A DNA stretch of 64,000 nt from Flavobacteriaceae bacterium (GTDB lineage: Bacteria; Bacteroidota; Bacteroidia; Flavobacteriales; Flavobacteriaceae), in NCBI GenBank assembly GCA_020435965.1, contig JAGQYS010000011.1:12322-76321 (forward strand), given 5' to 3'. Shown here piece by piece: positions 33,085 through 42,900 of the stretch. Position 1 is the stretch's first letter, and every line of letters starts with the position of its first letter. Both the position numbers and the translations under genes were made by a program. The notes under the pieces are model-generated. The model had not been told where the DNA came from. It was given only the letters and a program-made list of their open reading frames with translations, and did not search any database.

Positions 33085-35760
33085 TTGTTTAAACCTGCTT
33101 TAATTATAATTTTACTCTTAGCTGGATTTTCTTCTTATACCCAAACCATGACTATAAGTGGCAAAGTAACAGACAGCCTGCAAACCCCATTGTCTTATGC
33201 CAACATTTTAGCCATACCAGAACAAGAAGGTATAGATATAGCTTTTGCCATTACAGACGATAATGGTTTGTACAAACTAAAACTGGAGCAACAGCAAACC
33301 TACGAGCTTACCATAAGCTATTTGGGCTTTAAGCCACAAAAACTCAATATTACAGCCACAACAAATTTGGTCAAGGATTTTGTGCTTTCAGAAAACTCAG
33401 AGCAACTTAAAACCATAGAGCTTAACTACACACCACCAGTTTCGGTAAAAAAAGACACCATAACCTATAAAGTAGATGCCTTTGTAACAGGAGAAGAACG
33501 TAAACTGCGTGAAGTCCTTAAAAAACTTCCTGGAGTAGAAGTGGATAGGGTTGGCAATGTAACAGTTCAAGGCAAGAAAGTGACCAAGGTATTGGTTGAA
33601 GACAAAACCTTTTTTACAGGCAACAGCAAATTGGCAGTAAACAACATACCAGCAGATGCTGTTGATAAGGTGGAGATATTGGACAACTACAACGAGGTTG
33701 CCATGCTCAAAGGCTTGCAGGACAGTGAAGACATGGCAATGAACATCAAGCTTAAAGAAGACAAAAAAAAGTTTGTATTTGGAGATGTTGAGGCTGGAGT
33801 TGGGATTAAAGAACGCTATGTGGTGCATCCCAACCTGTTTTACTACAGCCCAAAAACCAATGTAAACACAATCGCAGACCTCAACAATACAGGAGTTAAA
33901 AGCTTCACCTTTTCAGATTACTTAGAATTTGAAGGCGGTTTTGGAAAACTTTTAAATGATGCTAGTAGTTATTTTAGTCTATTTAATAGTGATTTTGCAC
34001 ACTATTTAAATAACCAAGATTTTAAAAGCAGTACCAATCAATTTGGAGCTTTCAATATAAGGCAATCGCTAAGCAATGTTACAGATATAAGTGCTTATGC
34101 TATAACTTCTAATAGTAACACGAACACACAACAGAAAACCATTAATGAATATGTGTTGGAAGACAATAGCTTTATAGAACAAAGAAGCAACATTAATGAA
34201 ATAGACAATTTTTTTACAATCGGGAAACTTACTTTGGACTACGACCCAAATTACAAAACAGACTTTGCATTTAATAGTTTTGTAAAAGCGACCAATAATG
34301 ACGCATTTGGCAATATTATAACTGAAAGCCCAAGCATTACTAACACTATACAAACCACAAATTCTGTTAAAGCTATTAACCTAAAGCAGAACATCAGTTT
34401 AAGTAAAAAGCTATCAAAAAACCATACAGCAACCTTAGAGGCAACACATACTTACCAAAACGACAAACCCATCACCAATTGGCTAACCAATAAGGAAATT
34501 CTACAAGGGTTGATACCTCTTGAAGATGATGTGGTCTATGATATTTTACAGACCAAAAAAGCAAAAGCTTATAACTTTAATGCTATTGTAAAGGATTATT
34601 GGGTACTCAACAATTTTAACCATGTATATACTAGCGTAGGTGTTAACGTTGCTAATAATTCTTTTTACAATAAAGATGTTCAGCAATTGAGTGATGGTAC
34701 TATCAATGATTTTGCTTCTGCTGGATTTGGCAATGATTTTAATTACAAGTTTAACGATTTGTTCTTGGGCTTGGAATATAAATTCCAAATAGGTATTGCT
34801 ACGTTTAAACCAGCGGTCTATGCACATTATTACCAATGGACTACCAAACAGTTTAACGATAAACAATCCTTTAACAAAACATTGTTGCTTCCACAGTTCA
34901 CTTCAAAAATAGAGTTCAGCAATAGCGAAAACATAAATATAAGGTACAACCTCAATGCGAGTTTCCCAACGATTGATAGACTTGCAAATAATTTTATACT
35001 CTCTAGTTTCAATACGGTTTTTAAAGGGAATGAGCAATTGAAAAATCAGTTGTACCATACAGCATCATTGAGTTACAACAAGTTTAGCATGTTCAGGAAC
35101 ATAAACATCAATGCAAGCATTAGTTACAACAAAAAAGTAAAATCGTTTAAAAATGTGACTGAGCTTAATGGTATAGAGCAATTCACAACACAAACATTAT
35201 TTGAAAGACCTGAACAAACCTTTGGTTTTGGAGGCATTGTTGCCAAAAAAATAAACAAGATTCGCTATAAACTAAAAACTCGCTTTAACATTTCAGATTT
35301 TTACCAAATAGTCAATGATGTCACCACTAAAAACAAGTCCAAAAGCTCGTCAACCACGATTAGTGCAGAGAGTTTTTTTAAGGATTTTCCCAATTTGGAA
35401 ATTGGCTACACAAAAGATTTTAGCAACTACGAAACAGTAAATGGAGTAAACAAGTTTGAGAATGATGCTTTGTTTGCCTTCTTGCAATATGATTTTTTTA
35501 AGGACTTTATCTTCAAGGCAGATTATACCTTTGACAGTTATAAAAACAAAAGCGCCAACATAAAAAACAACTTTGATACTGCCAATGCATCACTTTTTTA
35601 CCAAAAGGAAGACAATCCTTGGGGATTTGAACTTGCAGTTTCAAATCTGTTTGATGTATCTTTCAAGCAACAAAATTCTTTTTCCAGCTTTTTAATCAGT
35701 GACAGCAAAACCTTCATCTTGCCAAGAATCATCATGTTTAAATTGAGTTATAAGTTGTAG
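33085..35760 (+). CDS. TonB-dependent-receptor-like outer-membrane protein with carboxypeptidase-regulatory domain
   Basis: The 891-residue product has a signal segment (KPALIIILLLAGFSSYTQT), a carboxypeptidase-regulatory-like beta-sandwich (about residues 21-105; ISGKVTDSLQTPLSYANI, YELTISYLGFKP), a plug-like region (about 125-215; LPGVEVDRVGNVTVQGKKV) and a long beta-barrel ending in KLSYKL. The start appears to be TTG. The in-frame ATG at 33073 is followed directly by TAA (33076), which would be a lysine codon in a normal MKKTLFKP start. It is the last gene of the GLPGLI cluster. Ligand unknown. Confidence 0.85.
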   Translation: MFKPALIIILLLAGFSSYTQTMTISGKVTDSLQTPLSYANILAIPEQEGIDIAFAITDDNGLYKLKLEQQQTYELTISYLGFKPQKLNITATTNLVKDFVLSENSEQLKTIELNYTPPVSVKKDTITYKVDAFVTGEERKLREVLKKLPGVEVDRVGNVTVQGKKVTKVLVEDKTFFTGNSKLAVNNIPADAVDKVEILDNYNEVAMLKGLQDSEDMAMNIKLKEDKKKFVFGDVEAGVGIKERYVVHPNLFYYSPKTNVNTIADLNNTGVKSFTFSDYLEFEGGFGKLLNDASSYFSLFNSDFAHYLNNQDFKSSTNQFGAFNIRQSLSNVTDISAYAITSNSNTNTQQKTINEYVLEDNSFIEQRSNINEIDNFFTIGKLTLDYDPNYKTDFAFNSFVKATNNDAFGNIITESPSITNTIQTTNSVKAINLKQNISLSKKLSKNHTATLEATHTYQNDKPITNWLTNKEILQGLIPLEDDVVYDILQTKKAKAYNFNAIVKDYWVLNNFNHVYTSVGVNVANNSFYNKDVQQLSDGTINDFASAGFGNDFNYKFNDLFLGLEYKFQIGIATFKPAVYAHYYQWTTKQFNDKQSFNKTLLLPQFTSKIEFSNSENINIRYNLNASFPTIDRLANNFILSSFNTVFKGNEQLKNQLYHTASLSYNKFSMFRNININASISYNKKVKSFKNVTELNGIEQFTTQTLFERPEQTFGFGGIVAKKINKIRYKLKTRFNISDFYQIVNDVTTKNKSKSSSTTISAESFFKDFPNLEIGYTKDFSNYETVNGVNKFENDALFAFLQYDFFKDFIFKADYTFDSYKNKSANIKNNFDTANASLFYQKEDNPWGFELAVSNLFDVSFKQQNSFSSFLISDSKTFILPRIIMFKLSYKL

Positions 35761-35835
35761 TTGATAAATTCGTAAATCAAAATTCGGTATTCGTTATAGG
35801 TTTTCGTATTTTTCAATCATTAAATTTAAGTGTAA

Positions 35836-36537
35836 ATGATCAATAAAAAAGTAGGCAGTGTTGATGATGCTTTGCAAGGTGTAAAAAGTGGTATGACCTT
35901 TATGTTTGGAGGTTTTGGATTGAGTGGTATTGCAGAAAATTCAATAGCAAAACTTGTAGAATTAGGAATAAACAATTTAACTTGTATTAGTAATAATGCA
36001 GGCGTTGATGATTTTGGGTTAGGATTATTGTTGCATCAAAAGCAAATTAAAAAAATGATATCATCCTATGTTGGTGAAAACGATGAGTTTGAACGCCAAA
36101 TGCTAAGTGGTGAATTAGATGTTGAATTAATACCTCAAGGGACTCTAGCAGAACGATGCAGAGCTGCTCAAGCTGGTTTTCCTGCCATTTATACACCTGC
36201 AGGTTTTGGTACTGAAGTCGCAGAAGGGAAAGAAACCAGAGAATTTAATGGTAAAATGTATGTGTTGGAACATGCTTTTAAAGCAGATTTTGCCTTTGTA
36301 AAAGCTTGGAAAGGTGATGCAGCAGGAAATCTAATCTTTAAAGGAACTGCCAGAAATTTCAACCCAAATATGTGTGGTGCTGCTACGATTACAGTTGCCG
36401 AGGTAGAAGAGTTGGTTCCAGTAGGAACTTTAGACCCTAACCACATTCATATTCCAGGAATTTTTGTGCAACGCATTTATCAGGGCGCTAAGTACGAAAA
36501 ACGTATTGAACAAAGAACAGTAAGACAAAAGAATTAA
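35836..36537 (+). CDS. 3-oxoacid CoA-transferase subunit A
   Basis: The 233-residue alpha subunit of a two-subunit CoA transferase (SCOT/AtoDA type) moves CoA from succinyl-CoA or another acyl-CoA to acetoacetate or a related acid. Motifs seen: [13 protein letters not shown] near the N-terminus and the family block [14 protein letters not shown]. The partner subunit follows 51 nt downstream, across a dispersed repeat. Ketone-body or branched-chain acid catabolism is the usual role; the exact acid cannot be read from the sequence. Confidence 0.92.
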   Translation: MINKKVGSVDDALQGVKSGMTFMFGGFGLSGIAENSIAKLVELGINNLTCISNNAGVDDFGLGLLLHQKQIKKMISSYVGENDEFERQMLSGELDVELIPQGTLAERCRAAQAGFPAIYTPAGFGTEVAEGKETREFNGKMYVLEHAFKADFAFVKAWKGDAAGNLIFKGTARNFNPNMCGAATITVAEVEELVPVGTLDPNHIHIPGIFVQRIYQGAKYEKRIEQRTVRQKN

Positions 36538-36541
36538 TTAA

Positions 36542-36567
36542 TGTCAGGTTGAGCGCAGTCGAAACCT
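36542..36567. repeat. Dispersed palindromic repeat, TGAGCGCAGTCGAA type
   Basis: AGGTTGAGCGCAGTCGAAACCT, with complementary ends AGGTT and AACCT, lies between the two CoA-transferase genes. It is the same family as 3725. Confidence 0.7.
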
Positions 36568-36588
36568 ATTTTTAAAGTAGTTATTTAA

Positions 36589-37242
36589 ATGTTAGACAAA
36601 AACGGAATAGCAAAGCGCATTGCAAAAGAAGTACAAGATGGTTACTATGTTAATTTAGGCATAGGCATACCAACCTTAGTTGCCAATTATGTAAGAGATG
36701 ATATTGAAGTCGAGTTCCAAAGTGAAAATGGTGTTCTCGGAATGGGACCATTCCCTTTTGAAGGCGAAGAAGATGCAGATATTATTAATGCTGGAAAGCA
36801 AACCATAACAACTTTGCCAGGAGCTAGTTTTTTTGATTCTGCTATGAGCTTTTCAATGATTAGAGGTCAGCATGTCCATTTAACCATACTCGGAGCAATG
36901 GAAGTATCAGAAAAAGGTGATATAGCCAATTGGAAGATTCCAGGTAAGATGGTAAAAGGAATGGGAGGAGCTATGGATCTAGTTGCAAGTGCTGAGAACA
37001 TTATTGTAGCCATGATGCACACCAATAAAGCTGGCGAATCTAAACTACTTAAAAAATGTTCACTTCCATTAACTGGAGTTAAATGCGTGAAAAAGATAGT
37101 CACTAACCTTGCTGTTTTAGAAGTTACAGGTAAAGGGTTTAAATTATTGGAACGCGCTCCAGGAATTTCGGTTGAAGAGATCCAAAAAGCCACAGAGGGC
37201 AAGCTTATTGTTGAAGGTACTATTCCTGAGATGGATATTTAA
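36589..37242 (+). CDS. 3-oxoacid CoA-transferase subunit B
   Basis: The 217-residue beta subunit carries the catalytic glutamate in SENGVLGMGPFP, with NLGIGIPTLVANYV just ahead and GGAMDLVASAENIIVAMMH later, all diagnostic of subunit B. It pairs with the gene upstream to form the enzyme, and lies 3 nt before a small lipoprotein gene. Full length. Confidence 0.93.
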   Translation: MLDKNGIAKRIAKEVQDGYYVNLGIGIPTLVANYVRDDIEVEFQSENGVLGMGPFPFEGEEDADIINAGKQTITTLPGASFFDSAMSFSMIRGQHVHLTILGAMEVSEKGDIANWKIPGKMVKGMGGAMDLVASAENIIVAMMHTNKAGESKLLKKCSLPLTGVKCVKKIVTNLAVLEVTGKGFKLLERAPGISVEEIQKATEGKLIVEGTIPEMDI

Positions 37243-37245
37243 AAA

Positions 37246-37743
37246 ATGAAAGGTTTTATTAAACACGTTTGCTATTTATTCCTATTGGGATCTGCTTTAT
37301 CTTGTTCTTCCTCCAAAGAAGCAGTTGATCTAAAACCATTAATCGATTTTGATACAGTTCAAACGCCTTTAGTTTTAAACAATGATACTATTCTTGTAAA
37401 TGAATTGAGATTTTATAAAATTCAATCTGCTTTAGATGCTATGAAACTAATGTATCTAAACTATGGAGAGTGGAATGAAAAAATTAAAGGAAGATATCAG
37501 GAAAACATTAATGAAATTATTTGGAGTAAAATAAAGTTATTGGATAGTGATGAAAACTTTACTGTAATAGCTTCAGGAACTGAAACTCTAAGCGATTATT
37601 TTGCTATCTTAATTGCTTTAGATTCTAAAAACAATGATTGTTTAGCAGATGAGCATCCTTATAAAAATGAACTATTGGAATTATTTACTTCAAAAATGAA
37701 GACGTTAGATAAAAAGAAATCTGTCTATAAGCTATTTAAATAG
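37246..37743 (+). CDS. Hypothetical lipoprotein
   Basis: The 165-residue protein has a lipoprotein signal (YLFLLGSALSC; Cys20) and then a serine run SSSKEA. The mature part is mostly helical and charged, with WNEKIKGRYQENINEIIWSK and an LDSKNNDCLADEHPYKNELLELF segment. No family was recognised. It starts 3 nt after the CoA-transferase B gene, so it is probably on the same transcript, although a functional link is not obvious. Confidence 0.7.
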   Translation: MKGFIKHVCYLFLLGSALSCSSSKEAVDLKPLIDFDTVQTPLVLNNDTILVNELRFYKIQSALDAMKLMYLNYGEWNEKIKGRYQENINEIIWSKIKLLDSDENFTVIASGTETLSDYFAILIALDSKNNDCLADEHPYKNELLELFTSKMKTLDKKKSVYKLFK

Positions 37744-38094
37744 CAAAATGTTAAAAAAACAAGCATTTCATCGAATAATTTCGCTTTTAAGCTGATTATT
37801 TTAAAATAAGTTTCATATTAGCAGTCCCCAAATTAACCAAATTAAATAACAGATTTGCCCCAAATCTACCATGAATTTAACTTATGAAATGCCCATTGAC
37901 AATTTATTACAAACTCTTAGAAATGATATTTTGGGCATTACATCTGACCATTGAAAAACAATAATTATCAGCAGATGAATGTATCAACAAATCTACCAGA
38001 ACCTACTTATAGATTTAAGAAACTATTCTTAAGTCTTGAAAACACGATGAAACTTGTAAAAGACATTATGTTATTAACCAAAAAACTATTGATG
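37744..38094. other. Intergenic region with two very short open frames
   Basis: This 351-nt gap has a 27-codon frame (37871-37954, MNLTYEMPIDNLLQ...) and a 41-codon frame (37975-38100, MNVSTNLPEPTYRFKK...) ending across the stop of the ABC ATPase gene. Neither has a clear ribosome site and neither resembles a known peptide. They may be a decayed gene. No strong terminator or palindrome was seen. Confidence 0.35.
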
Positions 38095-39786
38095 CTATAA
38101 CCCTTTGGGTATAGCATCAATTAATTTTTGGGTGTATGCTTTTTTAGGGTTTTCGTAAACTGAATCAGCTTCACCTTCCTCTTCAATTTTACCATTACTC
38201 ATCACAAGAAGATTATCAGACATGTATTTAACCACAGCTAAGTCATGTGAAATAAATATATAAGTGAATCCGAAGTTGTCTTTCAATTCGTTCAATAAAT
38301 TTAGAACCTGAGCTTGTACAGAAATATCAAGCGCAGAAACCGATTCGTCGCACACAATTAATTTAGGCTCTACTGCAATAGTTCTAGCGATTCCTATTCG
38401 CTGACGTTGTCCACCAGAAAATTCATGAGGATACCTATTAAAGTGTTCGGCAGACAAACCAACTCGTTCCAATATCTGTAGTGCTTTTGCTTTGCGTTCT
38501 TCGTTAGAACTAAATAGCTTATGTACTTTCATTGGTTCAATGATAGATTCTCCAACTGTTATTCTTGGGTTTAAAGAAGAATAAGGATCCTGAAAAATGA
38601 TTTGAAGGTCTTTTCTCAGTTCTCTTATTTTTTTTGAAGGTAAATTTGTGATGTCCTCTCCTTTATATAGTATTGTTCCTGAAGTTGCCTTATCCAATTG
38701 CAGAATAGCGTTACCAAGAGTCGATTTACCACAACCTGATTCACCGACTAAACCTAAAGTTTCACCTTCATACAGTTTAAAACTCACCTTATCAACAGCT
38801 TTAAATTTTGTTGATTTTCCAAAAAAACCAGCTTTAGACACATATTCTTTTTCAAGGTTTATAATCTCTAATAAAGGAGGTTTGCTGTACAATGTTTTAT
38901 GATGCTCTTTACGTTGCTCATTAGTAATTATTGTATTAGTAATAGCATTGTTTACAACATCTGAAATGGTTGGCAATTGTTTCAACCGAACATCCAAAGA
39001 GGGTTTTGAGCTTATTAAAGCTTGCGTATAAGTGTGTTTTGGGTGTTTAAAAATGTCATGAGTAGTTCCTTGCTCAACAATTTCACCTTGATACATTACC
39101 AAAATTCGATCTGCAATTTCAGAAACCAATGATAAATCATGTGATATAAATATAATAGACATGTTGTTCTCTTGCTGAAGAGTTTTGAGCAACTCAATAA
39201 TCTCTTTTTGAACCGTTACATCCAATGCAGTTGTAGGCTCGTCTGCAATTAAAATTTTTGGCTTACAAGCAATAGCCATGGCAATCATAACTCGTTGTTT
39301 TTGCCCACCAGAAATTTCATGAGGGTATTTTTTATAGGTTATCTCTGGAGTTGGCAATTTTGCCTGTTCAAATAAAGAAATTACTTCTTCTTTAGCTTTG
39401 TTTTTTGATAGCGACGTGTGCTGTAAAATGATTTCCAGAACTTGCTCACCACATCGCATTGATGGGTTCAAAGAACTCATAGGTTCTTGAAAAATCATCG
39501 CGATGTCATTGCCTCTTATGGATTGAAATTCTTCAGAAGCAATTTGAGTTAAATCCTGACCAATAAAGCGTATTTCACCTGAATTTATTTTTGACACTTT
39601 TTTAGGTAACAATCCCATAATAGCAAGGGATGACACAGATTTACCGCTACCAGATTCGCCAACAATTCCAAGAATTTCATTTTTATTTAATTCATAAGAA
39701 ATTCTATGAACAACTTCTTTTAATTTATGATTTGAATTAAACGAAACCGAAAGATTGTCAATTTTTAATAAAGGCTCTTTTTGCAT
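38095..39786 (-). CDS. Twin-domain ABC transporter ATPase, peptide/nickel type
   Basis: The 563-residue fusion of two nucleotide-binding domains resembles YejF or GsiA, which power oligopeptide or glutathione importers. Domain 1 has GESGSGKS at residues 43-50 and SGGQKQR; domain 2 has GESGCGKST and SGGQRQR. Each is followed by the short oligopeptide-transporter C-terminal extension (HPKHTYTQALI and NPKKAYTQKLIDAIP). No permease or binding-protein gene is adjacent, so its membrane partners must be elsewhere. Confidence 0.93.
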   Translation of the reverse strand: MQKEPLLKIDNLSVSFNSNHKLKEVVHRISYELNKNEILGIVGESGSGKSVSSLAIMGLLPKKVSKINSGEIRFIGQDLTQIASEEFQSIRGNDIAMIFQEPMSSLNPSMRCGEQVLEIILQHTSLSKNKAKEEVISLFEQAKLPTPEITYKKYPHEISGGQKQRVMIAMAIACKPKILIADEPTTALDVTVQKEIIELLKTLQQENNMSIIFISHDLSLVSEIADRILVMYQGEIVEQGTTHDIFKHPKHTYTQALISSKPSLDVRLKQLPTISDVVNNAITNTIITNEQRKEHHKTLYSKPPLLEIINLEKEYVSKAGFFGKSTKFKAVDKVSFKLYEGETLGLVGESGCGKSTLGNAILQLDKATSGTILYKGEDITNLPSKKIRELRKDLQIIFQDPYSSLNPRITVGESIIEPMKVHKLFSSNEERKAKALQILERVGLSAEHFNRYPHEFSGGQRQRIGIARTIAVEPKLIVCDESVSALDISVQAQVLNLLNELKDNFGFTYIFISHDLAVVKYMSDNLLVMSNGKIEEEGEADSVYENPKKAYTQKLIDAIPKGL

Positions 39787-39969
39787 ACTTAAAATTAGAC
39801 TTTTCTGACAAAAAATTACGGCTTTTCCGTAATAAAAAAAATACTTTCTGTTTTTAACCGAAAAAGCGTTAACATAATTTTTATTTTAACATTATTTTAA
39901 TATTTTCATGCGGATTTAATAAAAAATCTCACAAAAAATTCACAAAAATTTAATTAACCATCAACAATT

Positions 39970-42900
39970 ATGAGAAACAATTATTTTAAGAGTTTGTTCG
40001 TGGTAATGATTATGTTTTTTGGGTACTCAGCTTTTGGTCAAACCGAAAGGCAAAAGGAACAAATAACAAGTCGTTACGACAAGCAAAAAATCGATCAACT
40101 TTTAGTTGAATTTCAAAACAAAACGAATCAAGAAAAGCAAAGAGTCGATGCTTTGGCACAGATTAGAAACTTACAAAAACGTTTTGAAAGTAATGGAAGG
40201 CTTCTGGAATTAAAGAAAATCACTCCAGAAGGGCAACCTATTTATTTTACAACTTTTAACGTAGATGCTGCCAGATCTACTAGAACAAATCACCTAAATT
40301 CTGGAGGTTCTCTGGGCTTAAACTTAAATGGTCAGAACATGACTGCTCACGTTTGGGATGGAGGTCTTGCAAGAGCTTCACATCAAGAATATGATGGAGC
40401 TGGAGGAAGCAATAGGTTTTCTGTAGGAGATGGCACTTCAGCATTACATTATCATTCTGCTCACGTAACTGGTACTATCATGGCTTCTGGAGTTGTGGCC
40501 AACTCAAAAGGAATGGCTCCACACGCAAAAGCCATTGGTTACGATTGGAACAGTGACTTAGCTGAGGCCACAACAGCCGCTGGAAATGGAATGCTAATTT
40601 CGAATCACTCTTATGGTTATGCAACAAGAAACCCAAACACAGGACAACCATGGCTTCCAGATCATTATTTTGGAGGTTATATTGACGATTCTAGAGATTG
40701 GGATAACCTCATGTTCAATGCACCAAACTATTTAATGGTTGTGGCTGCTGGAAACGATGGTAACGATAATACAGCTAATGGTGCACCTTTAGATGGAAAT
40801 TCATCATATGATAAACTTACAGGTCATTCAACATCAAAAAACAACTTAGTTGTAGCAAATGCACAGGATGCTAATATTGATGGAAATGGAAACCTAACAA
40901 GCGTGGTTATAAATAGTTCTAGTAGCGAAGGGCCAACAGACGACTATAGAATTAAGCCAGACATTACAGGAAATGGAACTAGTGTTTACTCAACTTATGA
41001 GTCTAGTGATACAGCATATAATAGTATTACGGGAACCTCAATGGCTTCGCCAAATGTTGCTGGTACATTATTGATTTTACAACAGCATGCAAATAATGTA
41101 AATGGTTCATTTATGAAAGCCTCTACCTTAAAAGGATTGGCTTTACATACAGCGGATGATGCTGGTCCTAGTGGCCCAGATGCTGTATATGGTTGGGGAC
41201 TTTTGAATGCAAAAAGAGCTGCTGAAGCGATTACTGATAATGGTAACACATCTAAAATTGAAGAATTAACATTAACAAGCGGACAATCGTATCAAATTAC
41301 TGTTGACTCTGATGGTGTTAATGATTTAATGGCTTCAATTTCTTGGACAGATCGCGCTGGAACTGCTAATACCATAACTAATAACAATACTCCAGTTTTA
41401 GTAAATGATTTGGATATTAGAGTAAGTAAAGGAGGAACTACATACAACCCTTGGAAATTAACTAGTATTACAACCAATGGTACAGGAGATAATAATGTAG
41501 ATCCTTACGAACGTGTTGATGTTGCAAATGCAAGTGGCACATACACGATTACAGTAACTCACAAAGGATCATTAACAGGAGGTAGCCAAAACTATTCCTT
41601 AATAATTACAGGTCTTTCATCAACTCCAGTAGTTTGTAATGCAACAACTCCAACAGGATTAAATGTTGATGGATTCGGATCATCTACTGCTACCATTTCT
41701 TGGGACGCTGTCCCTGGAGCATCGTATGATGTTAGGTATCGTGAAACAGGTGGATCTTGGACAACTGTAAATGTTGGTGGAGCTTCTGCTTCATTAACCG
41801 GATTAACACCTTTAACCTCTTATGAAGTTCAAGTAAGAAGTGTTTGCCCAGATACTTCAACATCATCATATAGTGGTTCAGTTAATTTTACTACTACAGA
41901 AGTTCAACTTAACTATTGTGATTCTGCAAGTACGAATATTAATGATGAATATATTGGCAGAGTTCAGTTGAACACAATTGATAATGCTTCTGGAGGACAA
42001 TTTTATACTGATTTCACTAACATTTCAACAGATTTAACAAAGAACAGTCAATACACTATTACAGTTACGCCAACTTGGACTGGAACTGTGTACAGTGAAG
42101 GCTATTCAGTTTGGATAGACTATAATAAAGATGGAGATTTTGATGATGCTGGAGAACAGGTTTGGACACAATCAGCAACTCAAACAACTCCAGTAAGTGG
42201 AAGCTTTACTGTTCCTTCTGGAGCTACTGATGGAGCTACTAGAATGAGAGTTTCTATGAGTTATAATGCAATACCTTCAGCTTGTGGTTCATTTACCTAT
42301 GGAGAAGTTGAAGATTACACTGTAAACATTGGAGGAGGAACTCCAGATACTACCAAACCAGTAATTACTTTGGTAGGTGCATCAACAATCAACTTAAATC
42401 AAGGAGATACTTACAATGAACAAGGTGCAACTGCAACAGATAATGTAGATGGAAACATCACTGCAAATATTGTTATAGGTGGAGATACTGTTGACACAAA
42501 TACTGTAGGCACTTATGTGGTTACCTATAATGTTAGTGATGCAGCTGGAAATGCTGCTGACGAGGTTACGAGAACAGTTAACGTAGCTGCAGTAGCAGAC
42601 ACAACACCTCCAGTTATTACGCTTATAGGTGCTTCAACAATTAACTTAACAGTTGGAGACACATATAATGAATTAGGAGCAACAGCAACTGATAATGTAG
42701 ATGGCGATTTAACATCTAGCATTGTAATTACTGGAAATGTAAACACAGCAGTGGCTGGAACATATTCTAGATTTTATAATGTAAGCGATGCTGCTGGAAA
42801 CGCTGCTTCACAAGTGACCAGAACTGTAAATGTTTCTGAGCCTTCTAGTGGATGTTCAGGCGGAATTTCTACATTCCCTTATACTGAAGGATTTGAAAAT

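Noticed and set aside
33397-33828. 143-codon open frame antisense to the receptor gene
   Set aside because: It lies fully inside a strong coding sequence, has no ribosome site and reads as an aromatic-rich shadow of the receptor's codons.
38095-39786. Two ABC genes wrongly fused
   Set aside because: Twin-domain ATPases of this length are a known type and no stop or start signal lies between the domains.
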